Shown: in pieces, positions 31,975-44,800 of the stretch
Numbering within the stretch: position 1 is the stretch's first letter
Layout of the letters: each line of letters opens with the position of its first letter
Assembly: GCA_016858145.1 (NCBI GenBank)
Contig: JAEHOE010000156.1
Coordinates: 62,001-126,000, forward strand
From: Edaphochlamys debaryana
Taxonomy: Eukaryota; Chlorophyta; Chlorophyceae; Chlamydomonadales
DNA length: 64,000 nt
Reading direction: 5' to 3'
Position numbers and translations under genes: made by a program
The notes under the pieces: model-generated
What the model was told of the DNA's origin: nothing
Seen by the model: the letters and a program-made list of their open reading frames with translations, nothing else
Databases searched by the model: none

Positions 31975-33924
31975 TCAGCCCTGCGCCGCCCCCTGCGGCC
32001 CCAGCCACTCCAGGGTGCCGCTGATGCGGCCCTCGTGCAGGTAGGGCGACCAGCGGGACAGCAGCGGGCGGGGGGCAGACCCTGCCAGCGCCGTTAGCAG
32101 CGGCAAGGCGGCAGTCTTGCCCAGCGTCCTCCCGGGAAACCAGTGCTGCTGTCCGCTGAAGGGGTGCGTGAAGGCTGCCTTGCCCTCCACCACGCCGCCG
32201 TCGCCACTGCCGCAGGCACCCTGCCGCACCACCAGCCGAAGCGCTCCTGGTCTGACGGCGCCCACAGCTGCGCCGCTGCACTGCAGGGCTGACGGGAGCC
32301 CGCACACCACGAACACGCCTGCGGGCAGGCGGACAGCCAACAGGGCGCTGATGAGGCATTGACCGGCTGATGGGATTGACGAGGGACCACTCAGGCCTGC
32401 AGGCCTAAACCCCCTTATCGCAAGTACGCCCCTTTGAGCCTTGGACACACCTGCCACGTCTGAGCCCGGCTTGAGCTCAAGCTCGGGGTAGAACTCGAAA
32501 CCGTTGGCCACGGGCCGCGAGGAGCCGTGTCCAAACGTTGCGCTCTTGTACATGGTCTGCCCTCTTTCGACTGCGCCGAGCGCCGCCCCCAGCTCCCCCT
32601 CGGAGATGTGCCACTCGTACGAACGGGCCACGTCATGCCGTACGGCAGGTCGCGGAGCGTCGGAGGTCCTGCGAGGAAAGGGGCCTCGGCTGAGTCCCCT
32701 GCAGCCCAACGGGATTCCGCCATGTCCCTGCCCTCACCGGATTCCGCCATGTCCCTGCCCGAGATCCACGTCACCCCACCCCTGCCCCGGTGATCAACCC
32801 TCGTCAGGTGCTTACCAGCTGGGAGGCCACTTGCCGCGCGTCTTTTCCACCAGCTTCAGTATGCACTCCCGCTCCCTGCTGTCGGATGCGGCCCAGTACT
32901 GGCACAGCAGCCGGTGCTCGTCCACCATGAGCGGGAACCAGGTTAGCAGGGGCAGCACGCCCTGCAGGTAGGCACTGCTCAGCTGGTTCAGACGGATGCA
33001 GTGGCAGAGCCGGTGCCGATACTGCGAGAAAGCTTCAGGGTGTAGGGCTAGCCACTCGGCGAGGAGGAGCAGCACGCTCGCCTCATTGTCAGTGCCAAAG
33101 GCGTCGCAGGTCAGGAGGGCCTCCAGGGAAGCGGCGGTAAGTTGCAGAGCCCGTGCCTTGGCCGCGGGGTCGCTGAGCACCGAGGGGGCGTCGGGAAACA
33201 CCCAGACCAGCAGCTCGCCCAGCTGCACCTTTGCGCCGCCTGGGGCGGTGAATTGCGTGTCCGCGACGCCGCTGTACTCCGCAAGCTGCGCCTGGCAGCT
33301 TCCCCGGAGGGCGTCAATCAGCTCAGCGGATGCCGCGTTGGAGCCGCGCTCTGGCAGCAGGTGCCTACATGAGCACACCTCCACTACGCCCGCCAGGGGC
33401 CCGAAAGGGCCAGCAGCTAGCGGGCACAGCGCGGCGTCGCACGCCTCCACCGCCTCCTCCACCCCCAGGTAGCAAGCCAGCCGGCGCACGCCGAGCAGGT
33501 CGGCCGCAGAGCTCACGCTCAGCTCCCCGGTGTAGATGAAGCGAACGGCGGAGCGCGCGTGGGGGAGGTCGGCCTCTGTGCCGAGAAGGACGCGGAGGAC
33601 GGGTTTGGACCCAGCGGCACGGTCGCCGGTCCATCGCTCCAGCTGCGCCCTGAAGAACCCTGAGCCGGGCCTCAGCACCCAGGAGTGGGCGGGCAGTCGC
33701 TCTCCCACGAGGTCGTCGTCCGCACCAGCCTCGTGCGCGCCAGCTTGCGCAACGCCGACAGCATCGGTGCCACCCGGGGCATCCTCCAACTTTTGCCGCT
33801 TGCTGGGGCGGTCTACCTCATCCTGGCTGAGACAGAAGCTCACGCAACAGTCTGAAGAGTCCTGGCTGCCAAACAGGCTCGCGACAAACCCGTCGACCGA
33901 TTTGGCGGGCATCACGGGCTCCAA
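31975..33924 (-). CDS. BTB/POZ-BACK protein, copy C (intact)
   Basis: Exons in transcript order: 33924-32816, 32668-32451, 32318-31975, giving 556 aa. The start is MEPVMPAKSVDG; an in-frame second Met is four codons on. BTB domain ~residues 10-155 (SSDCCVSFCLSQDEVDRP, LPAHSWVLRPGSGFFRAQL, LPHARSAVRFIYTGEL). BACK-like helices ~160-300 (RRLACYLGVEEAVEACDAAL, SLEALLTCDAF, VLLLLAEWLAL). Residues 370-556 are a C-terminal module unique to this cluster among what I recognise (RSYEWHISEGELGAAL, VFVVCGLPSALQC, LSRWSPYLHEGRISG). This is the only copy with ATG, frame and splice sites all sound, and it is the reference for the defects in A and B. Confidence 0.88.
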
Positions 33925-35463
33925 GGGCTACAGGTTCTACAAGGCTATGACTACTACTAACCTATAGTACATGGCATATGCCCAGCAGCGCATGCTTGAA
34001 CGATCCGCAGAGATTGGTCCCACCTCGATGTTGGCCTCCCATGGCAACCCTCCCTTCCCGTGTCTCCTTTCTCCCTTCCCGCTCGTCCCGCTCGGCCCCA
34101 CCTTCCCGCCTTTCACGCTCCCCAACTCCCACGCCGCTAGAGCTAGTGCAGTGCGAGATGGCCTGATGGTTGTGTGCCACGCGGGCGTGGTGCCACCGGT
34201 GCCACCCCAGCTCCTCCTGAGAGGGACGCCGTAATACTTCGCCTGCCCACGGCGCCAACGGCCCCACCCTTCCTTCCCTGCCTCAGCCTAACTGACACAG
34301 GCCCCCCATCCACGTTCGAGAAGTGCAGTGGCGGCAGGCCGGCGGCCCCACCGCTCCCCGCCCCGCCTGTGGACCCCTCCTCACTCCCCAAGCATTGCCC
34401 AAGCCGCTAGCGCTGCTTTTGTGTGGAGCTACAGAGCCTGCATGCTTGTGTGCTTGTGTAAGGTACACGGCTGCACGAGCGTGTTGCGTGAGATATGGGA
34501 GGAGCGCTCATCTGGCACACGGCCCGTACGGGAGTTTACGGCTGATGCCCCTTGTCCGTGTAACAACAACAACAGCTACACGGAACTATGCCCTCTCGCC
34601 CCCATGCCACCATACCAAAAGCGTGGAAGGAGGCATGGGAACTTTATGGTGCTCGCGCCCTTCACGCTACGCAACAAAGCGCTACGCATCTTGATGTCCT
34701 CTACCCTCGACACTAGCGCCAGTTGAAAAGTGTCACCGAGACAACGAGGGGCTGCGCCGGCCTGCGCGCACCAACTAGCTTAGGACCAATCTGACCCTCA
34801 CCAACCAGGACTTGCAAACGATTATGTCCGTTTCCGCACCCAACGGAACCCAACCACCGTGTACACACAGTCTCAACGGCAAACCCCTCCACCGGCGCCT
34901 TTGCACGTGTTATGGCACTGTCAACGCACACCGTCCTCTCGGCTTGATCGCATATCAGATATACTACTACTTGAGGGCCGATAATACTGATGCCTTGTGG
35001 CCCCCTCTGCCACGCCAAACGACCTTCACTTCGTTCACCTTCAAACCCCTCTGCCACACAAAGCAACCTTCAAATCCCTCTGCCACCCTCACCTCTGTCC
35101 TGCACGGGGCGAGTGCGCCCCACTCACCCTGCAAGGATACGACACCCAAGGGAAAGTCGTCCAACCCGGCCGGCAAGCCCTCCAGCCTTCAGGAGCAGAA
35201 ATGGCATCGTGCTCTCACACCGCCACAGGGCAGTTTCACTTGACCACACGTACATATCAAGGATCCCCGCATGCCTTCCTGAACTTCCCACCACACTGAA
35301 AGCACGCCCAGGTCTGAGAACACACCAAGCGAGCCAAGCGAACAACTCCGAACTCAACCGTCCAGGCCGATCCATGGCTCGCAACGAAAGGAGCCGAGCC
35401 CTGTCGTGACACCACCCGCCCGCGCAGCAGCAAACGTGAGGGGCGTGCGAGATGCATGGCCGC
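33925..35463. other. Intergenic between the BTB cluster and the DUF155 pair
   Basis: Open frames exist on both strands, but none shows a domain, and codon use is less GC-biased than in the genes. No gene called. Confidence 0.4.
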
Positions 35464-38400
35464 TCAGTGCATGCCTCCGTGTGGGATCCCGATGACTCCA
35501 AACATCTCGAGCAGCTCAAACACGCCCAGGACCACCTGTGGATCAGGGAAGAGGGGCAGTTGGAAACAGCGGAGGGATGGTTGGGAGAAGCAGGAGGCCG
35601 GGTTCGGGCAGCGCTGTGCTCGCCAGCCAGGTCCGTCCAGCGAGCCTCGTGTGCGGCCCGCCGGCTGCGCTCCAGGAAACGGCACCTGCCGACCCGCATC
35701 GACCCACATCGCCGCCGTGCGTGACTAATGCCGTACGGCCTGCGTGACTCACCTCCACCACGATGAGCCAGATGACCACCAGCTCCAGGCGCGTGCCGTG
35801 GCGGTTCTCCTCCTGCGCCCGCAGCAGCTCCAGCAGCTCCTGGGGGTGTTAGGGCATGGGGTTAGGGGTTGGCTGAAGGCAAGCGCAGTTGCGTCGCCTC
35901 GCAATTAGGTTAAGGGGTCTGAGAGGGTCAAGGGGAAGCAAGGAGGGCCCTAACGTCGACAAGGGCTGGACATGACCAAGGTGCTCGTGTGTTGCACTCC
36001 GCCCCTCTACGCCCCCCGCACCTGCAGCACCTCGAACCTTCCGTTGAGCAGCTGCGCCCGAGTGGACAGCTCCACGTACTCGGTGATGCGGCTGTACAGG
36101 GCCTGGGGGGGTGCGGGGGTTGAGGGTGGGAGGGGAGGAGGGGGCTCAAGCCCGATTGCAAGGCGTGGAAGGAGGCACGAGGGCGCACGGCACGGCACGG
36201 CACGGCACGGCGTGCACGCTGCAGAGCATGTGCCCCTCGCAACCGCCCTCCCACCCACCCCCTCCCCCGCCCCACCTGCAGCTGGTCTGGGGCGTACCAG
36301 AAGAACCTGGGGAAGAGGGGGGCAGAGCAGAGGGCGGCAGGAAGGGATGCGCGCATGTAAGCAGTGGAAACCCAGGAAACCCTGCAGCCTTAAGTCCAGG
36401 ATGCTGATCAAAACCTTGCGCTTGAGCGGCTATGCCTGCCTTTCCTGACCCCATGTCGACCACTTCAACTAGGAGCCTCCTTCTCGGAGACAAGGGGATG
36501 CGACGAGGCCGCCCCTTGTCTCCTTAAAACCCTCTCCTTAAAACCCTCGTCCGGCGCCGCCGTATTCCTCTGACCCCATGTCGACCAAATCGGCTAGGAG
36601 CCTCCTTCTACCAGCAAGGACTCTCTGACTGCATCCTCCACCGGCCGGTGCCCCTCCGCCCCGACTTACTCGGGCGTCCCCAGCACGCTGCCCAGCAGGT
36701 TGACCGAGCGCTTAAGCACAAACACCTGGGGAGGAGGTGGGGGGAGGGTGCGGGAAGGGGGGAAAGGGAAGGTGGTGGTCGGACTATTGAGTGACAGTGC
36801 TTCCTGTGTGGCCCTGGCTGGCGTCCTTCCACGATACGCCGTGCTGCGCGTGCCGCGACCTCCTTTCACGTCACGTGCTGCGCGATCTGCGCGGCCCCCT
36901 ATCGCGACACGCCGTGCTGTGCGTGGTGTGCGTGCTGCGGCGTGCTGAGCTCCTCACCCTGCCCAGCAGCTTGCCGATCTCCGTGTCCGACAGGTGGACC
37001 TTGCCGTTCTCCGCCAGGAGCACCGGGAGGGACTCGGTCTCGGCGCCGAGCGCGGCGGTGGCCTGAGGGGTGGGATCGGGGAGGGAGGGTTGTGAAGGAG
37101 AGAAGACTCAGAAGAGGGTCGGGGAAAGCAGGCAAGGCGGGAGGCTGGCACTGTACGTACGGCATGCTTCACGTCGCCCCGTTGGCCGTTTTCCTCACCT
37201 TTTCGAACACGCACATCTTGGTGCTCTGCGCCAGTCCGTAGCTCACGGCCAGCTGCGTGGCGATGTCCCCGATGTGCCGTACGTGCAGCATCACGGTGTC
37301 GTCAGAGATCTGCATTCGGTTACCGGTACGGGAATCCAGGGAAGGAGGGAGCACACGAGTGAGGGGAAGACATAGGCCGTAGCATGCAATGCGCAACGCC
37401 GGGGGCAAGGCACGGGTACAGCATGGCATTGTGCCGCCGCAAGCCATCTCTAGTGCCGACTCCTATACGCACGTGTAGCCTAGGGACGTGCGGCGCGGCC
37501 CCGGGTGCGGTGGTGTCGGACGCGTGCGGAGGGGCCAGCGACGGCCAGGCCTGGATCTAGTTGGGCGGTGGAGAGAGACGGCAGGCGCCGGCCACGGAGG
37601 AAGGCAGAGAGCATTGGCGGCAGGGCAGCTGAACAGGTGCGGCCGCTGGGGCTTTGGCGCAACGCAACGACAACGAACCCCTGTACGAGGGATTAGACCT
37701 CCCGCCATGCGGCTAGGGGTAGTCCTGTAGCATGTCAATGCGATCCCCAAAGGACTGAAGCATAGAAGTGCAGTCTCCAACGGAACCTTATGCACACGTA
37801 CCCTGGGCGGGAAGGGGAGAAGGGAAGGGGAGAACGGGCCAGCGCCCGGCGCCGACGACTCCGCCGTCGCCTCCGCCGCCGCCCGGCCGCCGGCGCCGCC
37901 AGCCAGCACGCCCGCCCCCGCCACTCCGGCGCTCGGGGGTGCTGACGTCACCACCCCCCGCTCGCCCCGCCGCGTCACGCGGCGACCGACCAGCCCGATC
38001 GCCAATGACTCATCGTCAAAGTCAACCGACAACGGCGCAACGGCCGCGGCGGTTGGCGCCCCTGGCGGCGCGGTCGTCAGGGCGGCCATTGCGGCCATGG
38101 CCGTCGCGAGGCCGTTGGTGGATGTTGCCGTTGGGGCGGGCGCCGGTTGGCTGTTGGCGGTCGCACTATGGCCGGCGGGTTGACCATGGCCGGTCGGTTG
38201 ACCGTTGGGACCGTTGGCTCGTCGCACGGCGTACTCGGGGTTGGATGTGTAGGTGCAGCGGAAGACGTCCGTCTCGTGGTCTTTCTCGGGCAGCGGCTGA
38301 ACCGCGCACTGCGGGGGCAAGAAGAGGAGGGGGATGGGGAACGCCGGGCTTCAAGCACGCAAGCCAGGCGTGCCAGCCCCTCTCTCTCCGCCCTCTCCCC

Positions 38401-40602
38401 CACCTGCACCGCCAGGCGTGCAGGCGTCCAGGTAAGGCAGGGCCCTGGACACGAGCCCACGAGACCCGTAAGCCAGGCCTCCCTGCCCTCCCCCCCACCT
38501 GCACCGCCAGGTTCCGCACCACCTCCCGCTCCTGCTCCTGAGTCAGCGCCCAGCAGGCAACCACACCGAAGTCGAAGAAAAACACGTCGGAGCCTTGCGG
38601 AGGGAGGGGAGAAGGAGAGAAGAGGGATAGAGAGGGGAGGCTATCAGTTTCCGTGCAGGTGGTGTGGCCCAAGTCAAAAACTCCCCGGACCTCTGCCCAA
38701 GCCTCACCCGGCCCCCCGTTCTTCCCCGGCGCCGTCTGCACGTGGATAACGTCCGGGTACTTGTGCACGTTGGACGAGCCGTACGTGGTCTGGGGATGCG
38801 ATGGGAGGAAGGGGGGCACCAAAGGCATGTTCTAGAATAAAGAGGTTGGATAGGTAACGCTAGGGCGAGACCATCAAGCACCCGCCTCCCCTTCCCGCCC
38901 TCCCTCTCGCCCCGCCGCACCTTGAGCTGCGTCTCCAGCTGCCGGCGGTCGAAGGACGCTGCAACCGCATAGAAGGCCATGCGAATGGTGGTGGTGGACA
39001 CCTGGGAGGGGTGGGAGGGGGAGGCGGAGGGGGAGGACGTGGTGGTCGGGGAGGCAGTGGGTCCTCGCCTTAAGGGATCCCTCGGCGGGATCTCGACCAC
39101 CTACGCTTGCAGCCCCCCCTTGACCCCGCTGATCTCCGCCCGAGGGCTAGCCACTAGCAGCTTCCACGGGCGGCCCTACATAGAGACCCTCTGGCCCTCC
39201 CTCGAGAGGGCACCCCGACGAGGGCACCCCTGCCGCCGGGGGGTCACCGGCCGCACCCCTTGACCTCATGCGCAAGCCTGTGTGTCTTTGCCCCCACGGA
39301 TGGCCCCCACGGATTGCCCTTCTACCTTGCCTATGGCGGGCACCCCTGCCACCAACGGTCACATGCTGCACCCCTACACCTGAGTAACCCCTTACCCCCA
39401 CTACCCAGGCCAGGTCGTTAGCTACCTGCTGCTGAGGCCCCCCCTGAGGCCCCGTCCAGGAGACGACGTCGCGGCCGTGGCTGGCCTGGCCGTTGGCGGT
39501 TGGCTCGCTAACGGTCGTGGTGGTTGACGAGGCGACCACGGCGCCCGTCAGGACCTCCCCGTCGGGCAGGGTCACGGCGCCCGCCACTGTCGTACGTGAC
39601 TCCTGGGTGGTGACGCCGCCGTTGCTGCTGCGATCGGGGCCCGGGTGCGTGGGACAACGTGGGGAACGAGGAAGCGTGCGTTGCAAGTTAAGGATGGTGT
39701 GGATTGGATTGACAGAGCTGGGTGCCCCACGAAATTGCACGTCTCATGTGCCCGCCCCCATTCCCCCACCTGCTCCCCCACCCGCCCCCCAACCCCACCC
39801 GCCTCCCACCTGCTCTCCCCCTGCAGCGTGCTCCTCTCCGCCGCGTCCGGCAGCAGCACGCCCCCGTCCGAGTCGGAGGAGGACGTGGCGGCGATCCACT
39901 CGGGCCAGTCCATGGACGTGAGGCTGCGGGGGGGGGGGAAAGAGGCACGAAAGGGGGTCAAGAGGGGAAAAGGGAGGGCTCAGGGCACCGCACACCGGGG
40001 GAGCGGCGCGGATGGAGTGAGCGGCTTGACGGGTTTCTTGCCCCGGCTTGGCCCCTGGTTGGGCCCTTGGGCAGGTTAGCGTCCTCCAAGCCACCGGCCT
40101 CCTCCTCTGGTCACCCGCGTGTGCGTACTGACAGCCGTGCACTGCTTCGGTCCTGACGTACACCAAAACACCGCGCTACTCAGTTCTTCTTGGGTACCCG
40201 CCCCCTAAGAATTATGCCCAGCTCTTGAGCTCCTCCCTCAGAATAGATCTTAGCTCTTGAGCTCAGTCACAAGTCCGACCTGGAGTTGTCCATAGCGTCG
40301 AGCGCGTCTGTGTCTGACGACGCGGGGCTGCCCTTCGTGTTGACATTGACGCTGACGTTGAAGGCCGCATCCGCGGGCGTGCTCTGCCGCTGCTGCGCTG
40401 CCGCGAGAACCAGGCCACGGGCGATGAGAGAAAGTGGAGGGGAGTTCCGAAGCGAGGGGAGGGCCGAAGAGGAGGCGGGAGGGGCCGGAGCGGCGCGGGC
40501 GGGGCGGGGCCACGCAACGGATGGGTGGCATGGCGCGGGGTGCGGCTTGGCACCCCGCCACGTCAACCGTGGCCCTAATGAAGGTTGTATCGCGCGCTCC
40601 AT
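35464..40602 (-). CDS. DUF155 (RMD1/RMND1-type) protein, copy 1
   Basis: Exons in transcript order: 40602-40280, 39923-39810, 39627-39426, 39001-38921, 38789-38708, 38593-38499, 38308-37802, 37309-37199, 37062-36958, 36725-36670, 36306-36276, 36102-36022, 35839-35753, 35535-35464, giving 648 aa. Residues 1-107 look like an organelle transit peptide (MERAIQPSLGPRLTWRG). The DUF155 N-terminal half is at ~213-299 (MAFYAVAASFDRRQLE, YGSSNVHKYPDVIHV, VFFFDFGVVACWALT). An Ala/Gly-rich insert spans ~330-465. The C-terminal half follows (TQLAVSYGLAQSTKMCVFE, LKRSVNLLGSVLGTPEFFWY, LLNGRFEVLQ, RLELVVIWLIVVE). Known of the family: yeast RMD1 and mitochondrial RMND1, the latter supporting mitochondrial translation. 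Organelle targeting here is inferred. Confidence 0.88.
36444..36609. repeat. Direct repeat inside a copy-1-specific intron
   Basis: 36444-36484 and 36567-36609 share ccatgtcgacca and ctaggagcctccttct blocks. They lie in the intron (36307-36669) that splits the LGTPE/FFWY codons in copy 1 and is absent from copy 2. Confidence 0.75.
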
Positions 40603-41873
40603 GGTCACGTGTGCGAGCTGGTAGCAGGTATCGGCTGTCCGTCCGCGGAGCGCACTCAGCGGCGCGATGCTCCACACGTGCTTTGAGCAATTGAGCTCCG
40701 TTAACTACTTGTGTGGATCAAGGCGTCGTTACAACCTTGTGCTGTGGCTGTAGGACGCTTAGGCAGCCCCGGGCCAACACATGCAGTCCGGTTTCAGTGG
40801 CCTGCCGCACGTTGATGGTCAGCCTGAGGCTTTTGCAATAGCGTATTGCTCCTGTATCAGGCTGTGCGCGACGAGGGCATTATTCCATCGTGGCGTCAAT
40901 GTGAGGTGTGCAAGCAAAATAGCCCGGCCTCACGAGCAGCTCGAGAAGCTGACGCCCGCTCTTCGCCCAGCATCACCAGCAAGACACTCGCACCTGGCGT
41001 TACCGAAAGAGAGAGAGCGGCGGTCGACACGGCCCAACGGACGTCCCAAGCTTCCGACCATCCTCCATCCCCGCGGGAGGGCATCGTCCCCAACCGAGCC
41101 CCACGTCACCCTTGAAGGAGGATCACAACACCCAAGCCAGACAGAGGTCTGAGCAAACTCGACGGCCCTTCATGCGCTCCCTCAACGCTCAAGCTCAACG
41201 GTTTAACCGTCCCTGCACGCTTCACGGTCAACGGGTACTGCGGCCCCCTGCAGCCCAAGCATTTCCCCCAACAGTTCCCACATACAAGCTTATGGCATCG
41301 CGGGCTGAGCTTCGCCCCCCCGAGAGCCCCACTCAAGACACCAGGGCAAGCCGCCAGTGGGAAGACCCCTTGGGAGCCGACCCGGGCCACCAGGCTACGA
41401 GGAACTCCACCCCTGCTCCGCCCTTTCGATATTGCTCTCAGCCGGCAACCGTCACACCCCACCAAATTCTTATAACTGCTCGTGCACACACCGCTGCCTG
41501 GATCACTCCTCTCGCACGTGGCACACATCTGATGAGCACCTGCCCCCGCCAGATTCAATTGACCAGGCAACAGCGCCTCGACGTCAACCCCCAACACGCA
41601 ATCCACCCTCTGCGGTACTTCGGTCCTCTCGCGCAGCCTACAGGCCGATGCAATCGACCCCACCAATACGTGGGGCACCTCCACCCAAGGGGTTACGTTC
41701 CGGCAAATATTTCCCGTCCTATGGCCACCGACTTCAAAAGCATTCTTCGCCCTCGGGCCCTGCCCGCTCCTGTGACCATCCACGACGCCGAGCTCTGGCG
41801 ATGAGGGCCGCTGCGCTTCGCCACTCCGTATGAACTCGCAAGTAACTAGCCAGCCGCATGAGGCTCGGCTCGC
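40603..41873. other. Intergenic between the two DUF155 copies
   Basis: A 226-codon minus-strand open frame (41783-41106) and an overlapping 230-codon plus-strand frame (41112-41804) face each other here. Neither shows a known domain, and two long antisense frames in GC-rich DNA are expected by composition. No gene called. Confidence 0.4.
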
Positions 41874-44800
41874 TCAGAACATGCCGCCTCCGTGCTTGGG
41901 CCCGATGACCCCAAACATCTCGAGCAGCTCAAACACTCCCAGGACCACCTGCGAGCGGGGGCGGCGGGGGGTGGTGAACGGAGAAGTCTGAAATGTGGCA
42001 CATGGCTGCACAAGTTACACCAGGATGCCTGTGGCTGGCTATCCATGCCATGCATGGCCCATGCCATGCACTCAGGCATGACTACTGCCATACGGCGTGC
42101 ATGACTCACCTCCACCACGATGAGCCAGATGATGACGAGCTCGAGCCTCACGCCGTGGCGGTTCTCCTCCTGCGCCCGCAGCAGCTCCAGCAGCTCCTGT
42201 GCGGCATAACAAGACGTTACGCAAGCGGCCCTGTCAAGTGCCCCAGTCAAGCCCCCCATCCCACACCACCAGCAGTCGGTAGTCAGCATGGCCTGGTTCC
42301 CACATACTGGAGGTGCTCGTGTGTTGCACTTCGCCCCGCTACGCCCCCCGCACCTGCAGCACCTCGAACCTTCCGTTGAGCAGCTGCGCCCGAGTGGACA
42401 GCTCCACGTACTCGGTGATGCGGCTGTACAGGGCCTGGGGCGGTGGGGTGGAGGGAGGTATGCAGAGATTGAGCAGCGTAAAATCAGCACCAATGGAGGG
42501 AGGTATGCAGAGATTAAACAGCGTGAAATCCGCACCAATGGGGCCAGAAGATGGTGGCTCATCGAACCATCTGTGCACTTCCTCTCATATCGAAGCCCTG
42601 CGGGCCCTACCTGCCCACCCACCTGCCCACCCCACCGCACCTCTACGCGCTCGCCTACCCCGCCCCTTAGCCCACCCCCCCCTCCCCCCCTCCCCACCTG
42701 CATCTGGTCGGGTGCGTACCAGAAGAACTCGGGCGTCCCCAGCACGCTGCCCAGCAGGTTGACGGAGCGCTTGAGCACAAACACCTGGGGGAGGGGGTGG
42801 GTGGGGGTTGGGGAGGGGGGAAAGAGAGCATGTGGGAAGAGGACTCAGTACACCTCGCCTGAACAGCCTGAGGGCGCTGTGAGGTCACGCGCTCCAGCAA
42901 GCTGTCGTGGCTTTGTTTCTAGCCTTCACATGCGGTGATGGCTAGCAAGGCAAGTAAGCTTCGAGGGTCTGGACCCGGCAGCTTCCTACCCCTCTCGCCG
43001 GATAGCCCCAAACTGTCTTGAGCAACCGCATGCTGCGTGCCGCCTGTCCCTGCCGCGACCGCTCCTCACCCGCCCCAGCAGCTGCCCGGTCTCCTTTCAT
43101 ATCACGTGCTGCGCGGCTTCCTGCTCTGATGCGCCGTGCTGAGCGCGCTGCGGCCATTACTCACCCGCCCCAGCAGCTGCCCGATCTCCTTCTGGTCCAG
43201 GTGCACCAGGCCGTGCTCGGCCAGCAGCACCGGGAGGGGCTCGGTCTCCTGGCCCAGGGCCTCGGTGGCCTGGGGGGTGGGTGGGATGGGCCAAGGGAAG
43301 ATCACCGGTAAGCGAGAGCGAAGGGGTCGGGGAAAGCAGGCACGGCGTGGTGTCGGGAGGTCTCCTGTCCCAGGGCCTCGGTTGCCTGGCTGGTTTGGAG
43401 GGGAGGGGGTCAGCAGGCGCGGGACAGGCAGGGGGCATTGGGCAGGGGTGGCCTCACCTTTTCGAACACGCACATCTTGGTGCTCTGCGCCAGTCCGTAG
43501 CTCACGGCCAGCTGCGTGGCGATGTCCCCGATGTGCCGTACGTGCAGCATCACGGTGTCGTCAGAGATCTGGATCCGGGGTGGGGGGGCGGGTCATGCGT
43601 GTGACAGTGCCTGGGTGATAGGAGAGTGGACACGGGTTGTTACTTCTCATTTCGCTCGTGATCTCCATTCTTCCGTGGGAGTTCGGGGCTGAGCCTGCTC
43701 TGCCCGACAGGCCCGTGCACCCAGGACCCAGACTGTCGGCCCCTGACCCATGCCTAGTGCTCCCCAGGCCCCGGCGCACCCTCGGGGCGAAGGTGAGCAG
43801 CGAGAAGGGCCCAGCGGCCGACGCCGCCAGCTCCTCCACCTCGGGCTCGGGCGGGGCCTGAGCCGGCGCCGCCACGGCCGCTGCCACCCGGCTGCCGCCG
43901 CCGCCGCCGCCCAGCGCCGCCGCCGTCGCAGCGACCGCACCCACGGCCGCAGGCCCCGCGACGGTTGGTACCGCGACGGCCCGTTGGGCCCGGCGCGTGA
44001 TCCGGCGAGCGACGGTTGGCGATGAGTCATCGTCGAACTCGGCCGACATGGACATGGACCCCAGCGAGGCGGCTGGCAGGACGGTTGGGGTTTGGCCGTT
44101 GGTGATTGGCTGGCCCGTCGGTTGGCCGTTGGGGTCGTTGGAACGGCGCACTGCGTGCTCGGGGTTGGACGTGTACGTGCAGCGGAAGACGTCCGTCTCG
44201 TGGTCTTTCTCGGGCAGCGGCTGTACGGCGCACTGCGGGTACGGAAGCGGCAGTCCGGGGGTCTCAGGCATGCAGGCAATGCTCTGCTCAGCGGCCAAGA
44301 GATTGATAAGCCAGGCTGCCCTCCCCCTTTAAGGGGAGGGTGGGGGATTACGCGGCAGGGCAGAGAACTGCAAGCGGCATAATACTCGGCCGCCACACCC
44401 CTCTCACACTAGCCACTGCTCAGGCCTCGCTAGAAACCCACTCGCCCTTCCCCCCACCTGCACTGCCAGGCGTGCAGACTTCTAGGCAGGTCAGTGCCCT
44501 GAACACGCGCCCACGAGACCAAAACGCCAGGCTGCCCTGCCCTCCCCCCCACCTGCACCGCCAGGTTCCGCACCACCTCCCGCTCCTGCTCCTGAGTCAG
44601 CGCCCAGCAGGCAACCACACCGAAGTCGAAGAAAAACACGTCGGAGCCTTGCGGGGGGGGGGGAGTTAAGGGACGTAAAGGGAGGACCTTAATGAAGGTG
44701 CATGCAGAGAAGTGAAAGCCGAGGGGGGGCATTCTGGCCTGCATCCCTGCACTCCCCACCAAGCTCACCCGGCCCCCCGTTCTTCCCCGGCGCCGTCTGC

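Noticed and set aside
41106..41804. Possible gene in the 226- to 230-codon frames between the DUF155 copies
   Set aside because: Two overlapping antisense frames without recognisable domain, splice pattern or codon bias of the neighbours.
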